Source of the DNA: Leucaena leucocephala
Taxonomy: Eukaryota; Streptophyta; Magnoliopsida; Fabales; Fabaceae
Length of the DNA stretch: 64,000 nucleotides
Assembly (NCBI GenBank): GCA_037074615.1
Contig: CM073569.1
Location: forward strand, 3,788,001-3,852,000
Direction of reading: 5' to 3'
The notes below the pieces were generated by a model. The model ran no database searches. It was not told where the DNA came from and saw only the letters and a list, made by a program, of their open reading frames with translations. Below, one piece after another: positions 24,501 through 36,410 of the stretch. Position numbers and translations under genes: made by a program. Numbering within the stretch: position 1 is the first letter of the stretch; each line of letters begins with the position of its first letter.

Positions 24501-25641
24501 AAACAATATCCTAAGAATGCACTTAACATCTACGTACCTGATTGGTGTTGCTGCTAAAATTGAGATCCCAAGAAAATAGAGATTAGCAACCCGCCTGAAC
24601 TGCAGCCATACAAAATTTTCTCACTTCTCTAAAACATGAAAACATTGAATATGCACCAGAATATTCCTTTGTCCTTGTCGACTGAAAACTTAGCTTATCT
24701 TAAATCATCAATAAATTGATGTAAGCATATGTTACTCGGGGTTAACATTTTCTAGCTCAGTTATTATTTGCATGTGACACACTTGTCGCAAGGACTTCAA
24801 TGTACCAAGGTGCCTAGCATATAGAGTTGGAAATTATTTTCATTTTGGTTGTTAGTTTTTAGAATCAAAAGGCTTCAATTAACTTACCTGTTCAAATAGC
24901 CCTTTTGGCAAGAAAGTGAAGATGTTATATTTTGTAGTTGATATTGAGTTTCCCTGCCATAATGGATATTAGCTGGTCAAAATTTGTTCAACAAATAAAT
25001 TCATACACAAAACTTACAGAATATTAACATCCACAATTTACCCAAAAAAAACTTAAAAGTGTGTGTGTGCGTATAGAGAGAGAGAGAGGAGTGTGGAACT
25101 TAAAAATGTCAACCGTGTAAATGCCTCCTTAGTAAAATAACTCGAACCAAGGAAAAAGGAAACATAATTGAGCCATGATGTCCATAGTGGCAGGTGGTAA
25201 CCAAGTTATAGTAAATAAAAACAGTTCTGATACAACTTAATAATTCATAACGGCCAAGTCACCGCAGAAGTGCATCGCACATATGAATTTCAAAGAACTT
25301 GTCAACAACAATAAGTACCGCGCGAGTACTCATGTCCTGCTCTCTACCAACTACAGGTATCCATCAGCATTTCCCTATTCCAATTTTTTATTCCTCGAGA
25401 AACCAGATGCCAAATATAAATAAATAAGATGAATCAAAAGAAGTAACAATGTGATGCATATACCAGCAGCATCCATGAAACAAAATAACAACAACAGCAA
25501 CAAAAAGAAGCAAACTGTGAATGCACAGGGAAGGTTGGCCTTGCGATCATTGCAGAAAATGGTACTCTTGTCCGGGGCCTGAGGCTCCACTCCGGTGCGA
25601 GAGGAAGGTATTTGCACGCTGGCATTGGAATTTCGATCCAT
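15566..25641 (-). CDS. ALA3: phospholipid-transporting P4-ATPase, ALA3 type
   Basis: P4-ATPases flip phospholipids to the cytosolic leaflet; Arabidopsis ALA3 works at the Golgi/trans-Golgi with an ALIS beta-subunit and is needed for vesicle formation. The start is MDRNSNASVQIP at 25641. The first exons are 25516-25641, 24888-24953, 24538-24599, 24152-24233, 23801-23911, 23071-23148 and 22869-22965, all in frame. Visible landmarks are NLDGETNLK (actuator loop, near 22.95 kb), the phosphorylation site DKTGTLT (near 20.85 kb), CKGADTVIYERL, VLTGDK (near 18.85 kb), IGDGANDVSMIQ (near 18.05 kb), the membrane segments of the C-terminal half, and a tail with SARSYAMSQLPRE-like wording ending at 15566. 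The total is about 1,200 residues, normal for ALA proteins. No frameshift was found. Several introns carry MITEs. The match to ALA3, rather than other ALA members, rests on near identity along the whole chain. Confidence 0.92.
16596..16877. mobile_element. Mutator-type fold-back MITE in an ALA3 intron
   Basis: The element at 16605-16868 (264 bp) is palindromic. Left TCTATACTTCCTCTTAATTT pairs with the reverse complement of the right arm, CCTATACTTTTCTCTCAATTT, and both arms contain CTGTCAG. The flanks TTTAATCTT (16596-16604) and TATAATCTT (16869-16877) match at 8 of 9 bases, a likely target duplication. A related half-copy is at about 130-297. Confidence 0.65.
20168..20433 (+). mobile_element. 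Stowaway-type MITE, family 1 copy, in an ALA3 intron
   Basis: The element is 20170-20431 with TA on both sides. Its ends read CTCATCACATCCTTAATAT and, reverse-complemented, CTCCTCTAGTCCTTAATAT. The middle contains CTTACTTGATTATTGTTGA, shared with the copies at 11.1, 46.2 and 46.7 kb. It is the best preserved of the four. Confidence 0.7.
21118..21359. mobile_element. Stowaway-type MITE, family 2 copy, in an ALA3 intron
   Basis: The left arm CTACCTCCGATCCTAATTAT and the reverse complement of the right arm, AATCCCTACCGTCATTAATA, begin a long imperfect palindrome that goes on with AAGAGCTA and CTAAATAAAT. TA dinucleotides flank it. It is homologous to the element at 56.6-56.9 kb (shared AACTAATATAA and ATTTGGTCATAATTAACT-like blocks). 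Confidence 0.65.
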
Positions 25642-26888
25642 TCTCGATGAAGAAGAAGACGGCGAAGAAATGATAATGATGATATAAGCCTAACCTATCC
25701 GCCCGCATATTTGATCAGTTCTTCTGCTATCAGTTTGAAACCAATCATTCGTTGGTGATCTCCATGAAGAATCAGAGTTCCTAGTGCACAATGCCCATGC
25801 AATGCCCCTTCCAAGTTTCGCCCTTTAATTTCCTATTTCCCATTTTGCCCCTTTCTTTCCCTGTTTCCTTTCCGTTGCTTCTTTGGAAATAACGTACTCT
25901 CGGCTTAGTTCTGCGCTTAATTCGCTCGCTCTGAAACGTAGTTTCCTGTTTCCATACAAGTATACTGAATTTTTAATCTCATTTACTAAATTAAATGTTT
26001 ATATGTTAAGCTAAAAAATGTCGGACCAATTATTGAGATATTTCATGATCATTGAAATTCAGTTCTGTCATGTCAATTTCCATCGTTTGGAGAACAGGAC
26101 TTTGGTGCTATAAACGATGCGTTGAAGAAGAGCAAGAAGGTAAATGGGAGTTTCAGGGAGGGCAAAACAGACAATAACAAAGATTGACGTCGTTTTAAGA
26201 CTGATTATTCCGCACTTTGCCGCGAGTTCTTCTTGCTAAAGTCACGACCCGTGGCAACAATCCCTGTTGGAAGTTAAAGGCTGAGAATTTCTCTGGCCGT
26301 TGACATTTGTAACGGCTAACGAAGGGTATAGGAGGGTCAAGGACAACCATTGACTTATTTTGTCTTTTTTGTATTTATTTATGTCTTGAATTTTGGACTC
26401 TGAAACTTTATTTGGATAAAAGTATTTCTTTTACTTATTTTGAATTTAAACTATTAATATATAAAATTAAAATTAAAATCAAGATTGATGAAAATCTCTC
26501 TTAAAATTTAAATCTTAGTTTGTCGAGTAGTTAATCTTCTTATTAGACCCAATTCTATTGGTTATATGTTTATAGTTCACCAAAAATGGTTAATTAATAT
26601 ATTAGGTGGAGATTAGACCATTGATGGATTAGTTTTTTTATTAGACTATGGTTTTTTTTTAAGAAAAAAAACGTAAAGGCCACCTGATCCACATCGCATG
26701 TCTGACCCAATCCTAATCGGACTATTAATGTCCCCATGTTTCATGCTTAAGCCCATGAAAATAAAGTCTTTCTTCGTTTTCTCCCTGAAAGCAGATGGAT
26801 TTTCTGAACAAAAATAAAAGGCGGAGTATTGCGATCCCAAAAAATATCAAAGGGTAAAAAAGAAGGAACTGAGCTCCCTGTTTCAAAA
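25642..26888. promoter_or_regulatory. shared divergent promoter region, ALA3 / small plastid protein
   Basis: This 1,247-bp interval lies between two genes read outward, so it must hold both promoters. The ALA3 side (25.65-26.35 kb) is less AT-rich; the other side has an AT-rich patch near 26.4-26.65 kb. No single core motif stands out. Confidence 0.5.
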
Positions 26889-28620
26889 ATGGCAGGAGCT
26901 TGCGCAACTCTAGCATCTTTTATCAATCTCCCACCATATCCATCCACCAAGCTCCTCCACTGCTCTTCAACGGCACCTTTTCCACCCGCAAGACGTGGTT
27001 CTCGATTCAACTGCCACTCTTTTTCCAAAATCAGACTCAGAGCCAGCCAGTGTCATGGCAAGGTATACTATTAAATCTGCTTCCTCTGCAAGCAACTACA
27101 CGATTGTTTTAGAATTGAGTTCACCGATGCCCCGTTTCTTCCTAGTTGAATAATTCAACTGAAGGAGAACCAGATGAAATGGACGAAGCCCTGTTCGGTG
27201 ACGGAATTGAGGACGACTCCGACGATGAGGACGCAGAGAACAGTGTCGATTTGTTGATTAGATTCTTTCGGAGCATGTTTAGGAAGGTCTCTAAGCGAGC
27301 CAAGAAGGCTTCGCGATCCATATTACCCGCCGTAATATCGCCTCAGCTTGTAAGTTTACATTTTGAAGTGTTCAATTTCTGAACTGCTTAAAACTAAGAA
27401 ATTATGGAATGTGTTTAATAAGCTCATTGGTAATCTGAGACAATTTTGCCTGTGCTGATACAATTTGATGACTACTAATTGGCCTCCTATTCATAATGCT
27501 GATTTGACTAAAAGGAAGTCACTTGAAAGGTCAAAAAGGAACTATTGCTTTCATATGTAGCTGAAAATTTCTCAAGCATGTAGCTTCAAGTTTCTAGTTT
27601 TATTTTCTTTTACTAGCCTTCATATCCACTTTTTTTTTTGGGGGGGGCGATCGGTTGCATGTTTTGTTATAAACTGGAAGCTCTCTTACAAGTTTCGCTC
27701 TACATTAGACGTGTCTGGTATCTCTTAACACTGATTCTTGTTTCCTTGTTCCTTTGATTTGTTCTGCTGCCTGCTACTTGTCTGAAAGTTGATGTAGCGG
27801 ATTTTTTTTAATCTATTATTTGCTTCTCTCTATTAAGTCTTTCCATGTGGATTGGGAATTCAGGTTTCTTTTGCAGTTGACGGCACACTGCTACTTGCTT
27901 CACTTTCTATTGTTAAAGCGTTTCTTGAGGTACTGTTTAGAGTTTATGATTACTTGAAACCTTTTGTTTTTTACATAACGTAGAAATTCTCTCCTATATT
28001 ATTTTATCATATCAATTCTTTTTTTTGTTGCATAAATATGCAGAAATGAGCTGCGTCTTTGTTAGACATTTTAATTGCACTCTTCATTGTACTTCCTTAC
28101 TCATCTTATTTAGGGTGTGTTTAGTTGAGGTCAAAATAGGGGATGGAAATGAGAGGCTTAAAATCTGGACTCAAATAAACTGTTTCATTTCTTTTGGACT
28201 CAGAATTGATAGTGGAATATTAATTAGTTTTCACTCTAGGCTTGTGCTTGTTGGCATGAAATTGAGGTGAAAGTGGACTATCGTTTGGTTAGTATTCTTT
28301 CAATGTCTTTGAACAGTCTCAGAGAGGAAGGTAGATTGAATAGAAGAATCAACGCTAACACTACGATTTGAGACCTGTAGGATGAATAAGCAAGGATAAA
28401 ACATAGTTCTGGTATAGTTCAATATGTGCTTTGCTTTTCTGTATGATGAGGGACTTAACCATTGGCTCATGTGGATGAATCATAGGTGATATGCACGCTT
28501 GGAGGTACTGTATTTGCTGGGATTTTGCTCCTACGAGTGATATGGGCAGCAGTTGCTTACTTTCAATCAATTGGAAATAGCTTTAACCAGGGTGGCACTT
28601 CCTTTGGTGCCCCAGCTTAG
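26889..28620 (+). CDS. small chloroplast-targeted membrane protein, possibly SHW1-like
   Basis: Four exons (26889-27062, 27146-27349, 27864-27929, 28486-28620), all with phase-0 GT-AG introns, give 192 residues. The first 55 or so residues are rich in Ser, Thr, Ala and Arg with few acids, like a plastid transit peptide. Next come an acidic stretch (residues about 64-85, with DDSDDEDAEN) and a basic helix (MFRKVSKRAKKASRS). Two hydrophobic segments follow, about VSFAVDGTLLLASLSIVKAF and GGTVFAGILLLRVIWAAVAY. The C-terminus is Gly/Ser-rich. The Ser/Arg/Asp-rich make-up recalls SHORT HYPOCOTYL IN WHITE LIGHT 1, a light-signalling regulator, but I hold that name only loosely. An in-frame ATG at 26829 would add 20 residues and looks like leader. 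Intron 3 holds a likely MITE beginning GGGTGTGTTTAG (about 28110). Confidence 0.75.
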
Positions 28621-29429
28621 ATCTCTCTTTACCCCTTTGTAAGGTTAAACCTCGCATTCTTTCCTTCTGTGTTACTTAGTTATAGGCTAGTAGTAGCTGT
28701 GATATTAATTATTATGTATATGAATTGAAATTACTCCTACTCATCAGGTTTTGAAAGCATCCAAATATTATATATCAAATTGACTGCGCGCGCTAGTTTC
28801 CGCAAAAAGTTCTCTAGTTCTTTTTTTTTTTGGATGCGAACAGTGTGGATTGGACTTGACAATTAAATTATTTTTTTCAAGTTCATTTATAAAAAAAAAC
28901 GTGCAAATTCAAAATATGAATTAGTTAAGTCAGGTTTAAACAATTTAGTAGAGACGAGTTAGAATCAAATTCAAGATGCCCCACCTTACACTTTTGTCTG
29001 CGTGGGCATGAAACTCGTCGAAATTGAGACATCTTTCATATTTGTATGAAATCACATGGACTTCCAGAAGAAAGCTACGAAGTCATATTGGCTTAACTTT
29101 ATTAATTCAACATAGCGTCACAAACTGCGGCACAAAATATGTAAGCATTATGTATTCAGGAGATGCGGCATTCTTTTACAAGAACTATACTTTAGAGTTG
29201 AATATTACCATAGGAAGGCTATAGTCGACAATGCTACATATTCAGTAAATGAATGTTCCAACACGGCAGCAAATGGAGATGCTTGTATATCACTTGTAAA
29301 AGACACTAACAGCGCCATGTCTGGAGCAAAGATTGGGAATGAGGTGTACATTTTCTTGGAACCTTGAGCATAGGGAGGAAATACTGCATCCTTATGCATT
29401 TATTACCAGAAATTCATGGATTTATGGAA
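28621..29429. other. convergent 3' region, nothing distinct
   Basis: This holds the 3' ends of the small plastid-protein gene (+) and the bHLH gene (-). It is AT-rich, with a short GCGCGCG patch near 28786. No gene or repeat boundary could be supported. Confidence 0.5.
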
Positions 29430-31402
29430 TCATGTTCTTTCAAATCCACCTCCTACCTGCTTGTGTAGCCACTCCGGCGATGAACCGCGGCTGAACTGAT
29501 CCCGCAGAGCTTGAGGACCAATTGCCATGTCAAATGTCTGTTGACCAAACTGTATCCAAATTAATGTTTCACAATAATCAAGATTTTGTACCATTGATGA
29601 TAAATTTAACTCCGCATATCATTCAATTCCTGAACTTCCTATTTTGTTAACCTTTTTCATACAAGGAAGGTTCCTATCCAAACATAATCATATGTATACC
29701 ATTCAATATAAATTCGATAATAAGCACACCTACAAGGCTGCAAACCCAAAATCCATCGGATGCAAGATCGTTCCTGTGTACAAAGTCTTTTCATGGTATT
29801 ACTCAGTTTGAGGTTCATGATATGAATATTGCCTATAAAAGGAAGTTTAACTCTTCCATAAATCAGCACAACTTAACAAAAGGAACAAAATATTAATGGT
29901 CTATCGGGATTCAATATTTAAAACAGACGCATTAAAACCAGTTTTCAACTCTTCAAGTTTCGTACAAATTCCATTTAAAGTCCAAAGACGTTGTAGAAGA
30001 CTTACATCTTTAGGAGGAAAAATTTCAGTGCCAGAGTTGGCTCTTGAATTTACAGCTTCAAGCTTCATTGACAAGAACTGTATCATCCAATTAAATTACA
30101 AGGCTCAAGTTCAATTTTGATCGATAAAAAAATGTTGGCAAAAAAAAATCATAATTAGCGGGCCAAGAAACTGACATAAGAAGTCATCAAAAGGGAGTTA
30201 TACCTCAACTTGGTGCTGCAGTGACTGAATGTAATTTATTATCTCATCGAGGACCAACGCTTTCCCAATAACCTGAATCGAGAAAGTGTTCTACTTCAAA
30301 ATTTCATAGGAAATTGGCAAACAACAGCAACCTTGACGAGTGATTTTCAGTTGTCTTATCATTAGCCTAGAGGTACAAATACATACATAAAAACCCCTGT
30401 TTCTCCCTTTCAAGTTATTTCCTTCAAATTGAAAGAATCACGGTTAAACCCAGAGAAGAAAAGAAAAACTCATTAAGCACTAAAACAATACCTTGTTACA
30501 ACCAGGAACCAGCTCCTGAAGAATTTTCATCCTCTCACTTATCTTTTCCCTCCTAGCCTGTTCCAATCAGTATAATTTTTCATTTGCTTCTTTTAAGATC
30601 AAAGACTAAATAGAAAATATCTAAACAATAACGCAATTAAGGGGTAGAGGTAAATTACTCTTTCCGCTAGACTGTGACTATCAGTAGCTTGACCTCTTCT
30701 CGCTCGTACATGGATGTAAGCTGGCTTAGGAGGCTCTGAAGCTGGCATTTCTGAACTGGTTTCTGTTTCAGCTTTAGTTTCATGGCTCTCATTCCTATTC
30801 CCTGATACTTTAAGCCGTTTTCCATCCCCATCATTCTGCTCAATTCAAATTCTGAATTAGTAAATGGATGAATTCTAGAAACATGACTTCAGATCCATTT
30901 TCTATATTCTAATCTTTCGTACCATTAACTTTTTCCAAATAAAACAGCGCTTAATCTCACTTAATTGGATTCACTTTCCAATGGTTTTGAGACATACACA
31001 TATACTAGATCATTGAGCATACGAACGATTATTGATTACCACGCCATTGCTATTGCCAATGCCACCGTTGTTGGTGGTGGTGGTGGTGGCGGAGACGCCT
31101 TTCGCCAATTCATCCTCGGTATCGCGCTTCTTCCTATTGAACCCATTCGCTCCCTGTTGTTCCGAACAGTTCGGATCATTACCCGGGCCATTCGGGTTCG
31201 GACCCGACGTAAAATCGCCAATCTGCCCCAAATTTTGTCCGAACTGCGGCCTCCTCAAGCCCAACCCGCCTCCGGACTCCCCAAGACCCGCACCGGCGTT
31301 GACCGGGAACTGCCAGAACTCGGCCATGTTATACGACGCCGTATTGGCGTTCCCATTCGCAAACGAACCCTCGTTCTTCATATTGATAGCCGCCGGATCC
31401 AT
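29430..31402 (-). CDS. bHLH transcription factor, bHLH79/BPE type
   Basis: Six exons (31040-31402, 30659-30835, 30492-30557, 30204-30272, 30006-30077, 29430-29549) join with all introns in phase 0 to give 288 residues. The start MDPAAINMKNEGSF and the end SPEWLHKQ fit Arabidopsis bHLH79 and relatives. The basic region HSLAERARREKISER carries the His-Glu-Arg triad that contacts CACGTG E-boxes. Helix 1 is MKILQELVPGCNK, and the loop and helix 2 run KALVLDEIINYIQSLQHQVE. A leucine-rich continuation FLSMKLEAVN follows. The Gly/Asn-rich N-terminal half looks disordered. These factors act in the nucleus in cell-expansion and brassinosteroid-linked growth. A very short extra exon between the last two cannot be excluded, but none is needed for the frame. 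Confidence 0.88.
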
Positions 31403-32242
31403 ACCAGCACCGCCAATGAAGTTTCACTCAAACAGTCAATCAATATCCACCCCGCATCGCTGGCGAATAACTTGAAGAGTAAGTGTGTGGTATTCGAGAA
31501 GCTTCAAAACCACGAAAAGGTTGCAATTATGCAAAAGAGAAAGAGAGAAGAGAAGCTGCAACTTGCAAGGTCGTCTTCGTGTTTGATCTCCATGGACAGT
31601 GGAGGCTAATGCGCCCTGTGTTAGTATTTATAATTTTCATTCATCGCTCACACTGTTCCAGAGACAGACCTCGAGAGTAGCGACCCAAGGTTTTTCTCTC
31701 AGGGTCCAGCATTTCATGCTTTCTCACTCTACGTATCTGATTTATCTTTGTATTCAAGAAGAAAATCTCAACCGTTGATCCGGGCCACCCGAAACCGAAC
31801 CCAATTCATCTTTGGGTCTAAATGATTCGATCTTTATTTCTATTAAAAAACTTATTATATAAATGTACCTAAAATTTATTTAAGGTTAAACATAATAATT
31901 TTTTATAATTATATATAATATATTTTTAATTAATTATAAAACAAAATATATTTATATATAATTAAAAAATATTATTTTATAAAATAAGGAGTTGATTTAT
32001 AAAATTATAAGTTTAAAAATTTTATTAATGAACGATTAATAAATATATTTATAATATTTTTTGAATCTAAAAATATATATTAATTTTAATAAGACATCAA
32101 TATCTAACTCATTTAAATTTTTTGTTATCAAAAAAGAAAACATATTACGTCTAGATATAGCTGAAGAAAAATTACATCATTTAAAATTTTAGACTATTAA
32201 ATATTTTTCAACAATAAATTTGCAAACTAAAAAAGATATAAA

Positions 32243-32537
32243 AAATTATAAAGGTTATATAGCATCTAATATTCTAATTTTATTTTTTATATGTGTTTAG
32301 TATCTTAATCGTATTTGTGGTATAATTTAATCCATAATATTTTTAATTAGATACAATTTGACTTATAATATTTTTTAATTTAATATAATTTTTGGTACAT
32401 AAGAAATAAAATTATGTATAAAATTATATTAAATTAAAAGATTATAAGTAAAATTGTATCAAATTAAAAAAAATTTAGATAAAATTATACTATAAATAAG
32501 ATTATAATATTAAATATTATATAACCTAAATTATAAA
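32243..32537. mobile_element. Mutator-type MITE with 10-bp target duplication
   Basis: The element at 32253-32527 is a near-complete palindrome. The left end reads GGTTATATAGCATCTAATAT; the right end, reverse-complemented, reads GGTTATATAATATTTAATAT. AAATTATAAA stands on both sides (32243-32252 and 32528-32537), a perfect 10-bp direct repeat. With GG-starting termini and an AT-rich 9-10 bp duplication it resembles the element at 961-1512, though the sequences differ. Confidence 0.75.
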
Positions 32538-35500
32538 TGAGTATAAATTTTTTGTCTCTGGTCGTTTTTTTAATTTTACAAAAAGATTATGATAAAAAAG
32601 AGACTCTATATTTTTTAGTCGTGTGATTTTCTTTCATTTAAAAGGGAAAACGAAGAAGAAGAAACGTGCCAAAAATGACAGGTCATTTTGAGACTTTAGC
32701 TAGCCAAAGTACAAATACGGTGTACAAAATGTTTAGTGGGAAAGAGACAAAAGTGGGGCTCCATTGATTACCCTATGATTTAGGGGGAAAGCTATGGGAA
32801 AAGTAATGATTTTTGACTAAGGAGATGTTAATGATGATTAAGGGGAGACTTAAGAGGTGATTAGACATAAGAGGGAAGACCCTGGAAAAACAGGTGAGAA
32901 ATTAGAAACTTATACTGGCACTAACCCCGTCTTCTTACATTGATGCGATTTTTCCCCTTCTTTCTTTTGGTGAGATTAAGATATGTGTGACTACCAGGCG
33001 TTGAGTTTAGTACAAAATATTTTAACAGATTAAATATAAAATTTTGAATTCATATGTGTTAATATAAAAAATATTTTTAAAATAATTATCTCTAATTAAT
33101 TTTTATAATACTTAAATATGTAATTATTAAAAAAAAGAGAGAGAAATGTGAGTATGGTTTTTTTAATTAAATTACACAAAATTCTGTAATTTCAAGTTCC
33201 CTGTAAACTTCAAGTACGTTAAGATAAATCATCTAATTATATTCAATTTTATCGAGGAAATAATAGAATAAATTGTACAAATCTTATCTTCTTACATCAA
33301 TCGACTCGGTCTGTTTTGTTACTTTTTGACATTGATCCTTTTTCTACTCTACATGTCTATGGCATCATACTGCAAGGTCCCGTCTGATGATAGCTACGAA
33401 GGGTTTTGTTTAAATTTGGTAAATTAAAAAAATATCTTAATTAAATTTGATATTTTATATACACACATACTGTTGATGTGGAAAAAAGATCAATCAAAAG
33501 AAAGTGATAGAACAAACTTATGTCAAACAATGAAAAGACTAACCTTCCTACTTACTCAGTCAGCATCTCTGGCTAATCCCTCCCCCTATCTAGCCTCTGA
33601 TCAATGCTTATCTTTCAGACCCGTCTGCAGTTTCTATTTCAAAATATTGTTGAAAAATTCTGCATCACAACATTTTTTTTTATAAAATTTTGTAAAGAGG
33701 AGTTGATTTACCACGATTTCGATTTAAATGTGGGATAAAATTTCTCTTATTTTTAAATAATATTAATATTAAATAATACAGTAATTTTAGCTAATATAAA
33801 TAAAGATTTAGATCTTTTGTAACTTTAATGGGTATAATTTTTTTAATTATGTATAACATATCTATATCTATATATAAATATATTTTATTTTATACTTGAT
33901 AAAAAATAAGTTACAACACAATTAAATAATAGTTGTACCGTCTAAAAATAAGTCACTTACAAGTTTTTGAATAAATTTTAAATAATTTTAGATAATACTT
34001 CATTCAATTTTAATTATAATAATTAGTTAATTATTATTAATTGATTAGTTAATCGATTAATTTAATAAAAATTTTATTAAATTAATCGATTAACTAATCA
34101 ATTAATCCTTTTATTTTTCACTAATATGTTATGCTCTACGTCGATATAGGTCGAGTATTTTGATTATATTTTAAGCTAAATCTACTTATACGATTGAGGT
34201 GAAACTTGATTCATATGAAATTAGGTTCATAATACGATTTAATGATAATAATTTCATCACCAAAAAGTCTCATATGAGGGAGATATGCCATTCGCAATAT
34301 AGAATATAGGATTAACACTTTGACTATGACTTATTGATCATATAATTATGTCTACAGTGAATTTTGGAGTCAAAATTATTTCATTAGAAAGTAGATACAG
34401 GGAGCTTTCTAGGAATAGGTCATTTGCTATGTTTAGAGTTAAATAGAGAAAGTTATGATAATTGAAATATCACTTAAAAAATAATTAATATAATTATTAA
34501 TTATTTAATATTTATAATAAATTTTATATTTATATTTATTTAAATTATAATTTGTATGTCTTATGAATTATTGTATGAGTATTGAATTTTTTAATATTTT
34601 GATTTTAAATTACAATATGAATTTATTAATAAATAACCGGTAATAAGGTCATTTGTATATTTTCCTATATAATTTTTCATCATTTTTAACTAACTAAATA
34701 TAATTTTTTTATCAAATTATTTTCTTTTCCAGTGGTAACTAAATATCCACTTAGTTGATAATTTTCTATGCTATTTTCTTCCTTTCCATTCCAACCTTTT
34801 TCAAGAACCAAACGGACCCTCATAATAATCCCGACGTAGTAATAATTTGTCAGAGCGAGGGGACCTAATTTGGCGCGTAAAGGAGTTAAAGCGAAAGAAA
34901 CAGTTAGGAGAGTGAGAGTGATTAAAGGCCATTAATGAAGTTAGGCATGTGTAATGCCCAGAAAGCTACCTCCCTTGTCTTCTTTTTAATTTACATAACC
35001 ATCTCCATTATTATTCCTCCTGTTTCATCACTTTCTTTAATGGCCAAACCAACTTACTTTCTCACTTAATTCCTCTCAAGTATGCAACTATATACGTGTT
35101 CTTTTGAAGTACTTCAAAGATACGTTTCTCCTTTTAATTTAGTTTTTTCTACTCCAACTCATGAAATAATACTTGGAAAAAAATTATTTATGATATAGGA
35201 ATAAGAAAATAAATTTAGATTGTAAAATGATGGAAAATGCTCGTATAAAAATAAAATGAGCCGTGAATAATTTGAAGAAAAAAAGTAAAAAACAGATAGA
35301 GTAAAATGGACCCGAAGACCAAAATGATAAGGAAAAGGCTCCTTGCATAATCATTGATATCAAAGCAGAGTAATATTTATAATTCACAAGTTGCAACTTA
35401 TTTAAAATTCGTGCAAAAACAAGTATACCAACGTCTAATTATTGCTGATTTGGGCACGTTTCAATGACGTTCCATATGGTCCTCAGCATGTGGATGAAAA

Positions 35501-36202
35501 CATCACGTTGGATTTACAGCCAGCTAGCTGGGAGCATGTCACGTGCTCCATTACCTCAATTGGCAAAGAGATTCATTATATGACCATTTCGGGGATGATT
35601 GAACACTACAATTTTGTGTCCTTTCGCGAAACACTACTCACTTTTTCTTCTGCCTGCAAGATAAGTTTTTATTTAAAAAATATCAAAATGTGGTTAAAAA
35701 TATATTGTGGGGGTTCAAAAATTATGTTTTAGTATAAGCAACATTTTTATTGCATCTATCAAAATAATGTTTTGACGCTTTCAAATCATGGATCCAATCA
35801 TGCAAAAATACAGGATCAATATAATAAGATTTGTTGACTGATAGATTCTTCAAACCCAGAGAATCATTCTATAAAATATATAAATAAACATATTAAAAGA
35901 ATCTTATATTTATATAGATAACTCTTATATTTAATTTTGTTCATTATGTATCATCACATAACTTCAAATTTAAAGGGTTAGATGCATATAACTCAGTTTG
36001 TGTCAGCTATATGGACAAAAATAATAAAATTTGAGATAGTATATAATTAATAGTTGGGGATTAGGCACAAGTTTAAAAGTTTGGGATGATTTATTATTAA
36101 GTTTTAAATGTCAAAGGAGTTATTTGCTTACAAGTAAAAGTTTTATGAGATTTTGTATAATTTAGTTTTTTTTATATGTGTGTTGGGCTACACTGCTGGT
36201 TG

Positions 36203-36279
36203 AACCCTAAATAAACGGTGTCGTTTTATGTTCCGGCCCAAAGTACCCAACGCCGAGTTTTACCTGTTGGATTTGGCGC
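36203..36279 (+). promoter_or_regulatory. telo-box, GGCCCA element and E2F site upstream of the coiled-coil gene
   Basis: AACCCTAA (36203-36210) is a telo-box, GGCCCA (36235-36240) a site II-type element read backward, and TTTGGCGC (36272-36279) a full E2F/DP consensus. All lie 130-210 bp before the start codon. In plants this combination marks genes expressed in dividing cells, which suggests S-phase-linked expression for the gene that follows. Confidence 0.55.
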
Positions 36280-36410
36280 GTTTGCATTGAAAATGAAAAG
36301 CGTGAACTTTGTATCAAACAAAAAAAAAGAAAAAGTGTGAACTATGTACCAAAAAAAGGGAAAAGAAAAGAAAAGCGTGAACTAAAACGAGCTGAGGGGA
36401 ATTCAGGGGA

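Larger units (their letters stand above)
31403..36410. other. 5-kb AT-rich intergenic region
   Basis: The first few hundred bases are the bHLH promoter and leader. From 31.85 kb the DNA is extremely AT-rich and holds a palindromic MITE at 32253-32527. A near-perfect inverted AT-rich block (TTAATTGATTAGTTAATCG-type words) is at 34030-34110. The final 210 bases are the promoter of the coiled-coil gene. An open frame at 35442-35732 has no recognisable sequence. Confidence 0.55.

Noticed and set aside
30965..31609. 214-residue plus-strand open frame
   Set aside because: It is the antisense shadow of bHLH exon 1. The GC-rich exon lacks stops on both strands, and the minus frame gives the real protein.
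35442..35732. 96-residue plus-strand open frame in AT-rich intergenic DNA
   Set aside because: It has a less AT-biased start and a CACGTG inside, but no domain, no splice partner and a lysine-rich, low-complexity end. Chance is the simplest reading.
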